A DNA stretch of 64,000 bases from Apteryx mantelli (taxonomy: Eukaryota > Chordata > Aves > Apterygiformes > Apterygidae). The position numbers and the translations under genes are program-made. This document shows positions 29,501 to 39,075 of the stretch, piece after piece. The DNA lies in NCBI RefSeq assembly GCF_036417845.1, contig NC_089994.1, forward strand, positions 17,006,001 through 17,070,000. The letters are read 5' to 3'. Every line of letters begins with the position of its first letter. Positions within the stretch are counted from its first letter, which is position 1. Below the pieces are notes generated by a model that did not search any database, was not told where the DNA came from, and was given only the letters and a program-made list of their open reading frames with translations.

Positions 29501-31750
29501 AAGCTACAAATAGGTTGTTACCAAACAAAGGTTTTTATCAAACACTGGCAAAATATGATAGAATAAAAACTGCCAAACTAACCGTTTTATCTTGGTACTG
29601 GGAAGATCTTCCTATAGTATGCAAAACTGCATGTGAAGAGCTTGTCCACATGAGAAAGTTAATGAAAAGAAAGCTAGAGTAAAAATGTACACTATCTGAA
29701 CCAGGGTAGCAGAAGTTTTGAGTATTAGCAAAAATGACAATTCATCATTCAAAAAGCAGACACAGAAGCTGCAGGGAAATCTTACCAGAACTCGATCTCC
29801 AATTTTAAGCTCCCTTTCTCCTTTCTTCAGAGATCCTGCTTCAGAGAGATTTGATATAGATTCACTTGCAGTTTTTGAAAGATTGCTAATTTGAGAAGGA
29901 GTCGAGTGCTCTTTAGCAGCAAGTGGTGAAGTTTTTTGTGGAATTCCTGAAGGGGGAAGTGCAGCAGGGGACGAAGACACCACACTAGCAGCTGATGTGG
30001 AAGTCGGGGATGTAGCTCTAGAAGCATGAGCTGTCTGTGTACCATTAGCTTCATCTTCCGTCAGCACTTTTCTTGTCAACTTTGATGGTCTTGTAAATAT
30101 TCCCCTCAAGGGTTCACACTGGAAATACCGAACTCCAGCCACAGAGCCATCATTCTTACCAATTGGTTCATCTAGAACAATCCCTGCCCATTGTCCCGGA
30201 GCAAACTGCGTTTCACCAAGAAACTGAATAAAGCCAGGTTTATTTCCATTGACCCAAACACGCTCCCCAATTCTGAAATCATCCACAAACTCATCATGTG
30301 CATCTGCAGTGGTTGTGCTTGCGGACTTTTCACTGGAAGCTGCTTTTTCTGCAGGAGCTAGAAACAAGCAGAATGAGAAAGCAACAGGTATCAAATATAC
30401 TAATATTCCACTGGGCTTCATTTATTTGTTTCAATTTAATGAGCGTTTGGAAAAGCATGATTTCTAAGAGGAAGAGCACAATTCCAAGTTTTCTTACCTA
30501 TGAAAATACTGTAATCTCTGAAATACATAATTCAAAGTCTAAGGACAGAGACATTGAATGCATTTAACTCAATCTTTACAAGACTTTAACCGAACCCTAG
30601 AAGTCAAACCTCAAAAACTAAGCAACCATCTTTATCATGATCATGAAAGTTTCTTCAAAGAAAAATGATGATGCTTCAGGTGAGTGAAGAAGTAGAATTC
30701 TGAACTAGGCTAAGGATTGTCAAGTATGTATGCGAAGTAGTTATCTCACAGGATAACTAGATCAGTCTAAATGAAAATTATGTTTCACGGCTGACACAAT
30801 CCAAGTTGTTTAAACTAAATCATTTATGAGGGACATCTGGCACCTAAATTCTTCAGTTCCTCCAAAAACTCCATCCTGAATGTCTAATTGCATTTATTAA
30901 AACTGAGAAAATAGCTACTTTTTCAGTGAAGGATTAAAACATACACAAAAGCTTGAATCCACAGAAAGCTCACATCCAGGTAGCCAGCAACAATTTTCAG
31001 TGTCTTGATTTCCAGTACTATACTTTAACCATAAGGTCCTTATTCCTCTTGAGAGCATCAGCAGAGATGCATATCTAGACAACAGCTTTACAAAAGCTGG
31101 ACTTCAAGACCCTCTGCTACTTGCAAACTTCTGTTAGTGTATTAAAAAAATTTTCAGATGTCCAACAACGAATATAATCGCTTAATTATTTGTGATGATT
31201 CTTAGAACAGTTGTATATAATTTTATACATTGTTATTTTAGGAGAAAGATGGAACAAAAAAGGTTTGCTGTACTTGCAAAAGTACATCTCAGCCAGCAAA
31301 ACTGACAATATGCTAAATAATTGTGGCAGCCACTTTCCCTCTACTGTAATTTGTTGAACTGTTTTCAATTTGAAGTGGGGGTATGCTAGGATCAAAGGGT
31401 TTTTTTCTGCATTGCAGCATGCTTTCAACACTACAGCATTTGCTTTTAGAAACAGTTTGTTTCAAACTAAAATTGCATTCAGTTAGTAAAATCAGACTTT
31501 ACTGCAGGTTTTATGTCATTTTTGTTAGATCAGAAATATGAACAAAAATAGCTTAGTATAAATAGTAAAAATAGTATATAATCATAGCTGTCAAGTTACT
31601 TTTTGTTAGAAGAAAAGATGAATAAGCAAAAGTTAAGATATCTAAATATTCATTACCAGCTGCAACAGGTGTAGGTGTTTTCAGTAACGTACTCCCAGGC
31701 TTGGTGATCTTTGAAGGAGCCTTAAGTCCACTTGGTTTTAACATACTCAT
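2486..31750 (-). CDS. CLIP1: CLIP1 (CLIP-170/restin), N-terminal 503 codons, joined exons, 3' part outside window
   Basis: CLIP-170 tracks growing microtubule plus ends, binding tubulin and EB1 C-termini through two CAP-Gly domains, and dimerises by a long coiled coil. Seen here, reading the minus strand: 31657-31750, 29786-30357, 15426-15550, 14108-14324, 10824-11021, 10324-10427, 7983-8043, 6801-6833 and 2486-2590. The parts total 1509 nt (503 codons); every junction keeps frame and uses GT/AG. CAP-Gly 1 is about residues 61-126 (GKNDG 98-102). CAP-Gly 2 is about 218-283 (GKNDG 254-258). A serine-rich basic linker follows at about 305-335, and heptad-like coiled coil starts near 345. The start is the ATG at 31750, with A at -3; the protein opens [12 protein letters not shown] as in mammals. 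The family is about 1,400 residues, so roughly two thirds, including the C-terminal zinc knuckles, lies beyond position 1. Identity is very secure; CLIP2 is less likely given the near-identity to CLIP-170 through the linker. Confidence 0.97.
2591..6800 (-). other. CLIP1: CLIP1 intron 9 (4.2 kb)
   Basis: Contains a purine-rich A/G tract at about 3597-3658 and a five-base AATTT tandem run at about 6346-6370. No other exon or mobile element recognised. Confidence 0.85.
6801..6833 (-). CDS. CLIP1: CLIP1 33-nt microexon (exon 9), 11-residue alternative insert
   Basis: Eleven codons in phase 0 read [11 protein letters not shown] on the minus strand. Upstream is a long pyrimidine-rich tract ending ACTGATAG; downstream is the strong donor GTAAGAG. 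From memory, human CLIP1 carries an 11-residue insert at this exact point ([11 protein letters not shown]), included only in some tissue isoforms. Same length, phase, position and an identical QISEDPEN core make chance very unlikely. The bird form has an Arg-x-x-Ser pattern (R460 to S463) that the human insert lacks, suggesting a possible basophilic-kinase site. Whether it is included in mRNA cannot be seen here. Confidence 0.9.
6834..7982 (-). other. CLIP1: CLIP1 intron 8 (1.1 kb)
   Basis: Runs between exon 8 and the microexon. Its 3' end supplies the T-rich polypyrimidine tract of the microexon. Nothing else recognised. Confidence 0.88.
7983..8043 (-). CDS. CLIP1: CLIP1 exon 8: coiled coil (61 nt)
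   Basis: 61 nt: last base of Arg437 and residues 438-457 ([20 protein letters not shown]), matching CLIP-170. Acceptor CTTACAG, donor GTAAAA. It ends in phase 0 immediately before the alternatively used insert region. Confidence 0.96.
8044..10323 (-). other. CLIP1: CLIP1 intron 7 (2.3 kb)
   Basis: No coding or repeat feature recognised. It contains an octamer-like ATGCAAAT near 9417 in a slightly less AT-rich part (about 9380-9480), which alone is not evidence of function. Confidence 0.85.
10324..10427 (-). CDS. CLIP1: CLIP1 exon 7: coiled coil
   Basis: 104 nt, residues 403-436 plus two bases of Arg437. Reads [20 protein letters not shown] then [14 protein letters not shown], a clear heptad coiled coil. 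Acceptor is CCAATTAG and donor GTGACC. Confidence 0.96.
10428..10823 (-). other. CLIP1: CLIP1 intron 6 (396 bp)
   Basis: Short AT-rich intron between two coiled-coil exons. Nothing else seen in it. Confidence 0.92.
10824..11021 (-). CDS. CLIP1: CLIP1 exon 6: start of coiled coil
   Basis: 198 nt, exactly 66 codons, phase 0 at both ends, residues 337-402. Begins [20 protein letters not shown] and runs into charged heptads ([21 protein letters not shown]), the start of the long dimerising coiled coil. Nearly identical to the human protein. Donor GTAAGAG. Confidence 0.97.
11022..14107 (-). other. CLIP1: CLIP1 intron 5 (3.1 kb)
   Basis: AT-rich intron with short A-runs (for example near 13766-13778). 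No exon, repeat family or RNA gene recognised. Confidence 0.85.
14108..14324 (-). CDS. CLIP1: CLIP1 exon 5: end of CAP-Gly 2 and serine-rich linker
   Basis: 217 nt, last base of Arg264 through residue 336. [17 protein letters not shown] finishes CAP-Gly 2. A basic segment (KAKTTVRKV) and a serine cluster ([17 protein letters not shown]) follow. In mammalian CLIP-170 this Ser-rich stretch is phosphorylated and modulates microtubule binding; that role is assumed here from conservation. Donor is GTAAGC. Confidence 0.97.
14325..15425 (-). other. CLIP1: CLIP1 intron 4 (1.1 kb)
   Basis: Holds an AT/CA-rich low-complexity stretch (about 14747-14830), including a perfect 10-bp inverted repeat with a 4-base loop at 14747-14770. 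The acceptor TTTTTTTTAAAG lies directly at 14325. Confidence 0.9.
14747..14830. repeat. AT/CA low-complexity stretch with palindrome
   Basis: Perfect AATCAAATAT inverted repeat with a 4-base loop, then alternating TA and CA dinucleotides and a second near-copy of the TATATTTGATTA motif. Confidence 0.75.
15426..15550 (-). CDS. CLIP1: CLIP1 exon 4: core of CAP-Gly 2
   Basis: 125 nt, residues 223-263 plus two bases of Arg264. It encodes [25 protein letters not shown] and GKNDGAVAG, the microtubule/EB1-binding core of the second CAP-Gly domain. Acceptor CTTCAG and donor GTTAGT are canonical. The preceding exon ends exactly on a codon (phase 0). Confidence 0.97.
15748..15780. repeat. C10-A10-CAA-C10 homopolymer block
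   Basis: Ten C, ten A, CAA, ten C in CLIP1 intron 3. The opposite strand carries two G10 tracts, a plausible G-quadruplex or i-motif former and a frequent sequencing-error site. Confidence 0.85.
18171..18324. repeat. purine minisatellite, 14-bp unit, about nine copies
   Basis: An AAAGAGAGAGAGAG unit recurs every 14 bp (AAA starting at 18181, 18195, 18209 and so on to 18293), then degenerates to shorter GAAA steps. The plus strand is pure purine for about 150 bases; the transcribed CLIP1 RNA carries the pyrimidine strand. Open reading frames through it are low-complexity artefacts. Confidence 0.95.
18475..18874 (+). mobile_element. solo LTR of an endogenous retrovirus, 400 bp, 5-bp target duplication
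   Basis: The element starts TGTGATAGGT and ends ACCCATAACA; these termini are inverted repeats (8 of 10 match). AGAAC stands immediately before (18470-18474) and after it (18875-18879), the target-site duplication left by integrase. Inside, in plus orientation, are a TATA-like CATATAA at 18704-18710 and a poly(A)-type ATTAAA at 18811-18816, spaced as in short retroviral LTRs. It is strikingly CpG-rich against AT-rich flanks, suggesting a fairly recent insertion. No internal genes, primer-binding site or second LTR remain. A 5-bp duplication fits ERVL-like elements, but the family is not established. It is antisense to CLIP1. Confidence 0.88.
20940..21700 (-). mobile_element. ancient CR1 LINE fragment
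   Basis: Read on the plus strand, the order of motifs follows the reverse complement of a CR1 3' region: GGCCAGAAGGAACCATCAG, CACCCAGTTATA, AAGTCACCCTTTAATCTTC, GGATTGAGTTCAAGTG, the GCAGTATTTGAGTACTGACC block, CCTTTTGCCACAGCAGC, and GGATCTTTTTCAGACATTAC. Divergence is high with many small gaps, so this is an old copy. Boundaries are approximate and no intact coding sequence is present. Confidence 0.75.
26958..26973. repeat. G16 homopolymer
   Basis: Sixteen consecutive G on the plus strand in CLIP1 intron 3, the longest G run in the window. Confidence 0.9.
29786..30357 (-). CDS. CLIP1: CLIP1 exon 3: CAP-Gly 1 and linker
   Basis: 572 nt encoding residues 32-222. Contains the acidic EFVDDF lead-in, then the complete first CAP-Gly domain: GERVWVNG, the [12 protein letters not shown] strand, GKNDG, and the [12 protein letters not shown] end. 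A Ser/Thr/Pro/Ala-rich linker follows, then [11 protein letters not shown], which matches CLIP-170 closely. The exon stops inside the second CAP-Gly (GDRVL) at a GTAAGA donor. This is the largest coding exon of CLIP1 in the window. The linker is less conserved than the domain, as expected for this family. Confidence 0.97.
30358..31656 (-). other. CLIP1: CLIP1 intron 2 (1.3 kb)
   Basis: Donor GTAATG at 31656 and acceptor TTTCTAG before 30357. AT-rich. I see no repeat or other gene in it. Confidence 0.9.
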
Positions 31751-31852
31751 CTTTCTGCAATGCCAGTGTTAATCTTCTTCGCCCGTAGTAACTATCTTTT
31801 TCTTAACATGGATACAGTATGTTTTTCTCTGTTTTCCACCTCTGGGTTAAAC
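31657..31852 (-). CDS. CLIP1: CLIP1 first coding exon (exon 2): end of 5'UTR plus codons 1-31
   Basis: Coding part is 31657-31750 (31 codons plus one base of codon 32); it ends at a GTAATG donor. The initiator has A at -3, and a second in-frame ATG is codon 3. The basic, proline-rich leader ([14 protein letters not shown]) is typical of CLIP-170. The untranslated part probably begins at 31852, after a TTTTTATATACAG acceptor. That acceptor is inferred; the coding part is certain. Confidence 0.85.
31792..31809 (-). promoter_or_regulatory. CLIP1: short upstream ORF in CLIP1 5'UTR (MLRKR, stop)
   Basis: Within the inferred 5' untranslated part of exon 2 an ATG at 31809 opens a five-codon ORF that closes with TAG at 31792, 41 nt before the CLIP1 start. 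Its context is weak (T at -3, T at +4), so most ribosomes would be expected to scan past. It is in the mRNA only if the 31852 acceptor is used. Confidence 0.5.
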
Positions 31853-34800
31853 CTGTATATAAAAATATTAGACACAAAAAAATAGTATTTTAACTCCTGC
31901 AGAATAAAGAAGTTACTACATGGCAACCTGCGTATGATAACACACAATAAAAGCCGCTTTACAATAACAACTATAAGCATTTCCCAGGATAGCATTTCCA
32001 ACCCTTCATTTCTTGAAAGGCATTTCCTATTAAAAGACACTAAGCCTGAACTTAAAACATCAAAATAATTCCCTTCAGTGAATGCTGATGTATTCATCTT
32101 GAGCTTTAAAGTAAAAGGCTATTTTAAGAAAGAAAAACAAAGCCCTTAACAGCATTGCTAACAACATTACGCATAGATATAATCGCTCTGTGCACCCTAC
32201 TGTTTTAAGTCACATTTTTCAAGTGTTGCAACACGCCAGCAAAAACAACTTGAAACTAGAGAAGTCAAGAGAACTGGAAATTTCAGGATAAAAGGAAAAA
32301 GTTTTTTAAAAAGTTATTGGAACTGAAAAACTAAGATTGATCAACAGAGCTAGATGTTTACAACTAAAAAGTAAACATCCACCTCAGCTCTACTGGAATC
32401 ACACACTTCAGATCACAGGATACATTAGCTCACAGTCCCCAACACAGCGCCCCAGCTACAACCCTCTGGAAAGAGGAGGAGGAGGGACTCTTCCCTGCGT
32501 TGCTAGGATAAAGCGCTGCTCTGACTTGGAAACCAGCTATAAGCTTTTCAGGGAAGTATGCCATGAGGTTTTTGCCACAGAAGGCATCTTCTTTCCGATT
32601 ACAAAAGCTTTAGAAAGGCTTTTTAATTTATATTGTGAATTCAAAGCCAAGTTGTAAGCTGACTGGCTCCCCCCCCCCTTAAAAGTATAAACTGCTCTTC
32701 ACGAACATAGCTTAGATATTTACTAAGATAGATATATATATATATAGCATTGACAAAACAACTATGCCCACTTAAAAATCACCACATACCTAAACAAAAA
32801 CCTAAAAAATATAAAGGAAATGTAGACATGTGGCAATGTCAGACTGTTTGCTCAGATTATGACAAACAAGAACCGTAAAGCAGGTCTCAGCCCTGCTATT
32901 TACTCAGCATCTTGGCACCAGTCGTCCCACACGACAGGCAGAGCTGGCCAACTGCGGATTTCCCAGAACCAGTGTTACTAGCACCCAGGTGTGCATGCCA
33001 AGCACACGGCACATTTAAAGGCAAGAGAAACACTAGTAAAGAAGAGACTGATGTGCTACAGTAATGAAGACTAAAGAGAAACGCCACCCATGTCTTTTAC
33101 CTACCAGTATAAGTTTTACCTCTCATGTATTATTAATAGCAAGCACAGTAGTGTTGCTAAAAATCAATTCACTGTGAAAAAAGAAATTGTCAGTCACGCA
33201 GCTCTGTGAACCTATATGACAAAGTGAAACATTCTTCTGCTATTTCAAGACTGGCCGTGCCAAATTTAAGCCATTTTCTAATTAGCCTGCAATAAATTTA
33301 TACTTTAAAAAGCGTTAATTACCAGCTCAGCTGTATGGTATTTATCTACAGTTTAAGTTATGCTGCATGAAAACTCTGAAGTAGCACTGTGCAGATTGCT
33401 GAACATTTCTTCTTCCAGCACTGCCAGAAGTATGTCACCCACCCATCTGCAGTTATGACTACTGAAGAGAAAAATTTCTCTGCTCTTTCTGTAAGATCCA
33501 CACCAATTTACTATTAAATTTAAAATGGGAGCTTTCATATTCACAAACAGCAAAGCAGAGAGTGAGATCTCTGAAATCGAAGTACAGGGACAGGTATGGC
33601 CCTATTTCTTCCCAACCCATCAAAATCCATGGAAGGAGCAAACTGTATACAATCATGCCAAACTTTGTGGTTTGGTAAAGAAATACAGACGTGTTACAAA
33701 GAAAAGCCTTTGAGATTAGTGCAAGACTTTGTTTTCCTTTATCAAAACACACCAAGTAATTTTCATTTTTCAAAGTGTCATCATTATCTGGCTCTTCTTA
33801 TACTGAATCAAGAGGAATGCTAAATAAATTTTGTTATGCATCATTACAATTGGTAATTAACAGATCTATACCTAAGATATATGAGCACTTTACATTACTC
33901 TTAAACAGTAAGCTATTCACCTAAAGGATTATAATGCAGCTGATCACCGATTACGTCTGTAACCCATTTCAGCCAGCTCCAAATAACGCACTACCACAAC
34001 ACTTCCCTTCAGATTAGTCTCATGTTACATGTGGAGAAACCCTAATTAATGTTGATTCTATTAGTAAAAGCATGGTTCACTTCAGAATTATCATACTGAA
34101 TGAGTATCATCCAGAATGAATAAAGACAGTTCAGTGTTCATAACTTGTGTTCATGCTATAATGAAAGATCTTATGGGCCTGTCTCCATTTGTCTTTTATT
34201 CTGCTTTTGAAAAGAAGCGGCTATTCTAGTTTTTTTTAGCTACCAGTCACTAAGAGCAGTCCATTACGAAAAGTAACACAAGCACTAAAATTCCAACAGG
34301 AGTATGGGGGGAAGGAATGGTTAGCAAATTGGCACACTGCACACAGTTGAGAAATTGTTTTGAAAACAGATTTCTACTGATCTTCGTCACTGCTAAAAAT
34401 CAGAACGTCACGTCATCACTAGCCATATAAAAATGGGTCATGCGGTCTCCAGTGGAAAGGGAAAAAGGAGAAAGGTGTCATTTGACCAGCACACAATTAA
34501 TCAACCCTGCAAGACAATTAATTCTACAGAATCTCAGGAACCAAGCTGTGCTTATGCAACAGTTCTCTTGAAGAGTCTTGCACCCATATCCTGCATCTTT
34601 CAGTGGGAATACAACCCCAAAGTTGCAAATTCATCTAGAAAAAAAACAAGGAGAGCAGAAAACAAGCAAAAAAAGGCTACACAAACCTAAAAGAGCCACT
34701 GACATCTGTCAGTTCTTTCTTTTTTCCTTCCTCCCAACTTTATGATGGTGCCAGTTTATCACTACTGGTTGCAATTCCAAGTCACAATAAAGAAGGATTT

Positions 34801-34989
34801 GATACAAACACATAAATACAAGAATTATCAAGGTCAGAATTCTTTTTAATTCACAGACCTCTGTCAGTGGCAAACACAAGATTTATGAAAATTCAACTAC
34901 CTCTTTTGGGCCAAAGGCAAGAGCCAAGTTCCCTTCTGAAAAACCCCTGCTTCCTAAAACCAGGAAGCAATATTCTACCATTATATTTT

Positions 34990-35133
34990 TTTGAAACTGG
35001 CTATTCAAGTGCTGTTTAGATTGCAAAATATATATATATAGGATAGGTGGGTACAAAATATATGATAAAATATAAATCTTGTGTAAATCCCTCCCCCCCA
35101 ATTATATCTTGCTTTTGAATAGCCAGTTTCAAA
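34990..35133. repeat. 19-bp perfect inverted repeat, 106-base spacer
   Basis: TTTGAAACTGGCTATTCAA at 34990-35008 recurs as its exact reverse complement at 35115-35133. The spacer is AT-rich with a TA microsatellite. It may be the ends of a small non-autonomous DNA transposon or a foldback element; no clear target duplication was seen. Confidence 0.85.
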
Positions 35134-35962
35134 CAATTATTAAATAAAGTTTTAAAAGTTTTCGTCAACAGAAAGCTAGAACATTCTAATACTGCATTTC
35201 CTGGCATGAGGCACTCATTCATATTTTAATCCTGCTCTCCACAGTCATGGGTTATGTATCTGCTGTGTCATTTGCTTTTTTCAATATACAAGCCTTCAGC
35301 TAGGCCAAAAGTAACACGATCTCTCATGCCCTGGTTTCAGTGTTACTGAAATCATAGCTTAATGCAACAAACTGCTAAAATCTAGGCAACTCATTTTAGC
35401 ATATTACTACCTTATTGCAATAGTGAAAATGCAGCTTTCACTTTTAGAAAGAACCACAATCTTCATTTTCATATTAGCATTTCATAACAGAATTAACAAA
35501 ACACTGCAAGTTCTTAATTTTGCATCACGTGATTTTAAGTATTACACACTATAGAATTTCCTCACAGGCTCCAGATGACAATTTTCCCTTATGAGAACTA
35601 AAGTGTGGTAATAACTAGCTACTTGACTTGAATTCTTCACTTTCCTTCCTTGAATCTTTTTCAGTTCTTCTTCAAAAAAATCTAATTACCAACAGGCAAT
35701 AACTTAACTGAAAATTTCCTAAAGATTGTATCAGGAAACTATGGAAATACTGAGAAGTCATCTGATAATCTGTCCTATTTTGGTGTTCAGAAAGCCACAC
35801 ATTCCACCTAAACAGAAACTGTGCTCAAAGAGGAGATTTTAAACACAAGCTTTGCGCTTGTGCTGCTACTGGTGGGAATTGCAGTTGCCAGCAGTTCTGT
35901 TGCATGCTTAGTTTTATCAAATACATATCAGACTGTCACCAAGGCTGGAACATTTAAAAAAT

Positions 35963-35986
35963 ATATTTATTTATTTATTTATTTAA
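35963..35986. repeat. (TTTA)n tetranucleotide run
   Basis: Six tandem TTTA units. On the CLIP1 sense strand this reads as overlapping AATAAA hexamers inside intron 1. Confidence 0.85.
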
Positions 35987-36204
35987 GGTGCTACAGCAGA
36001 GATATCAAACATACGACTTGCTGAAATTATGATTTCAAATACGATAACGTGTTACATTTTCTTTTATAAATATAAGGCGGCAAATCACAGAATCTGATAC
36101 AATGAATTGTAATTTTTTTCTGTGTGGACTACTAGACATTTTCAAATGCAGATGTGAAGCTTTGCATTGCCACTTATAACCAATCATCAATTTGTTTATT
36201 CTTC

Positions 36205-36290
36205 TTAGTTACATTTCACAGACCCCTTGGTGTAGTTCATGGACCAAAGCAATCCATAAGCCATAGGCTGAAAACCACTGGTCTAAGAAA
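36205..36290. mobile_element. probable hAT-type DNA transposon remnant
   Basis: The string from CACAGACCCCTTGGTG through TTCATGGACC to GCTGAAAACCACTGG resembles the end of old Charlie-like hAT elements, whose termini read CAGTGGTT in the reverse direction. Only one end is visible and it is diverged. Confidence 0.35.
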
Positions 36291-37339
36291 AATAAATTCT
36301 AATACACTGATAACATATATGAATTGTGTCAACAGGTTGTGATAAAAAAAAATTAACCACACAACCCTGAGTTAAAAACCATATAGCCAGACAGTTCTGA
36401 AGTTTTTACCATTCACTGCTGAAACATACTTATGTCACTCAATTTAGTGGGATGATTTTGATGTGCAGTATTATCTTTCGTCTTAGAAACAGTCAATTTT
36501 CATGAGTGACAAGATATTGAAAGAGTCAAAGTCTGAAGCAAATAAATCACAGAGGGAAGACACTCATTACTTGTGGGGGGGAGAGGCAGGCTCACTTAAA
36601 GCATCTCAGACTGAACTCCCAGAAGTTTAGACATCCAGAACTGCCAGTTGCTTTAGAAAATTTAGACCAGAATATATAAGTGAAGAGAAAGGCAAAGCAC
36701 ATTTTAGTGAATACATCATATGCACTGCTAATTTGGAGTTTAAAGAGATGCATTGATTTGTGGTCAAGCTGTCTAATCACCTAAGAAAACATCTAAGTCT
36801 CAGTGCAAGTAAATTTGGTACACTCTTCCTTGCTCTTAGCACCACCTCAAAGCACAGTATTTTCCAACAGTCAAGAGAGGAATTCCTACAATAAAAGAGT
36901 GCTGTCCACTGCTGTTGCTTTCAGAACAGTATTTCTAACAACTAGTACCCAAAAACCTAAAGGCACAATCAAGGAAGAAAAAAAGGTTAAAGTCTTAGGT
37001 CACTCCACATAAGACCCCTACAGTCACAACTAAAAGAGAACAGTACCAGTAGCTCTTTAATCTTAGCTGACATCTGAGAAGCGTGCTGCCATCGCCACAC
37101 CCTCCTTCCTCAGGACAGGTAGTGCCAACATTAAAGTAAAATGTTTCATCTGATAAAACATTTGAAACTATGACTTGACAATTTAAGGAAGAAACATTTG
37201 CTAACATTACACCTCGCAACTACCATGGAACAGATGCAGTGTTTCCATGGAGAAGAGCAAGCTGTCTGTAAATTCGGTGGGGGAACAAAGAGGACATTCT
37301 AGAATAGAGCAGCATAACGTTTGAATTGACTCAAAACAC

Positions 37340-37430
37340 AGACTGCGTAACGGCAGTCTTCTGCGTGCCGACACATGCAGCCTGACCCTGTGCAGCGTAC
37401 TCCGAGACCAGAACGCTACTCTCATGTGGT
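37340..37430. other. small CpG cluster in CLIP1 intron 1
   Basis: About eight CpG dinucleotides occur in some 90 bp of otherwise CpG-poor intron (around GCGTAACGG, GCGTGCCGAC, CAGCGTACTCCGAG, GAACGCT). No promoter motif or gene was recognised. Confidence 0.5.
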
Positions 37431-38839
37431 TTTCTTGTACAATAACAAAGTGAAACAATTAGTTTATGAACCATCATCCACAACTGGTCATGCACAAGTT
37501 CTTCAAAAATTTTTATATTAAAAAGATTAGTATTAAATTCATAGTTAACACCATTAAGAGACTAAATATTGTTGGAAAACGCCTTTCAAGGTCAATATGC
37601 TTCTAAGCTTAAAAAAAGAGACAGCTCTGACTTGTTAATTCTGCTAAGTATACTGATGTTTGCAAAATAAACCTTAAGACTAATACATACTAAATATTTT
37701 CAAATACCTGTGTAAAATAAATAATTCTGCTAGGCAAAGTAAATCTTCTGAAGAACTCCCAGGGATCTGTTACCAGAGAAGATCATGTTTAATCACTGTG
37801 GTAGTCAAGCAGTAGGTATCTTAAAAAACAAAACAAAACAAGAAGTTCTAACCCTGCCGTGAAGAAAATATAATGACATGTACAAAACAAATCACAAATT
37901 CCCTTCTGTAGAAAAATGATATGGAAAATATATTTCAAAGACCACCACAAACCAGGAACTTCACTTTCCTAAGGGAAAAACTCATCACATGAAGCATTAT
38001 GCTTGAAACAGCAGTCTGAACAGCACTTCTTGAGTATTTTTCACACTCTAGATGTTCATACCATTATTGCCAAGCTTTCAAAAGCTCATGAATCATGCCT
38101 CAAAAACCCTGACAGTGGTTTAGAGATAATAACCTGGAAGAGTTTTCTTTTCGCCCAAGAGTTACTCCAAGGGCTAAGACCCTTCATGATTATAAATGCT
38201 TACAACCTGGAAAACATTTCCAATGTTAAAACACAGTGTTCCAAAAGCAAATACTTTAAAATTAATAAGCATCTTTCACATGAATCAGATCTACTGTTTA
38301 TAACAGTTCTAACAGTTATATTTGTGTAGATTGATACTAGGTTTCTGTAAAAGTGAGGATACATATTGCCCAAAGCAATTAAAATAAAGCTTTTAATAGA
38401 ATTTAGAGGCTTTTTAAAATTATATAAAATTTAAAAATACAACCATATTTCAGTTTTAAACAAAATAAATGCCTTCACATTGCATTACTGTTTGTCTCTT
38501 CCTGCCTCTTTAGTAATATTTCTCTTTGAAACAATGTCCCAGATCAGAGGCCAACTTCCGAAAGGTTCAAATAGGAATCGGATGAATTCATGAACAGCAG
38601 GTCCACAAACTAACTAGATAAGGACATATCCACCAATATCCTTACTAAAATAATTCTGAATAACGTGGATATACAAGGGGGATAAACTGCAGAAAGCGTC
38701 CAGGCTCACATGTCCTCCCTAAATAGCATTTTCTATTGCCACTGTCTTATTTTGTTTCCAGGGAAGAATATGAGCGTAGTGCCCCACTACCACAAATTAC
38801 GCAGTCAAATTTCCTGTGTTTTGGGAAATTGTAAAGTCA

Positions 38840-38985
38840 GCACACCCGGAGTGGAGGAGATGAGCCTCATCCCCAAACAATAATCTTCTTGATCATGGTG
38901 CCTTCTCTGCCAGGTGCTGGGAGAACACTTGGCTAAACTGGCTATTGGTCTGACCCAGTAGGCATTTCTTGTAAGACAGATATCT
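38840..38985 (+). mobile_element. CR1 LINE 3'-end fragment
   Basis: Ends with CTATTGGTCTGACCCAGTAG followed by GCATTTCTTG, closely similar to the conserved CR1 3' tail of birds and turtles. The upstream part is diverged, so the left boundary is a guess. Confidence 0.5.
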
Positions 38986-39050
38986 GCCTCTATCCAAACA
39001 CATGTACATTTATACAATGTATATATATATACATTTACATTTATATATAT

Positions 39051-39075
39051 TATTTGCCTTATATAAAGGCAAATA
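39051..39075. repeat. 10-bp perfect palindrome arms, 5-base loop
   Basis: TATTTGCCTT, loop ATATA, AAGGCAAATA, directly after a TA-rich microsatellite at 39018-39050. Confidence 0.8.

Larger units (their letters stand above)
15551..29785 (-). other. CLIP1: CLIP1 intron 3 (14.2 kb) with repeats
   Basis: This long intron separates the two CAP-Gly domains' coding sequence. It holds an ancient CR1 fragment (about 20940-21700), the solo LTR at 18475-18874, the 14-bp purine minisatellite at 18171-18324, and homopolymer tracts at 15748-15780, 16795-16805, 21920-21930 and 26958-26973. A 182-codon minus-strand ORF at 25972-26520 has no recognisable domain and is not called a gene. The remainder looks like unremarkable AT-rich intron. 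Confidence 0.85.
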
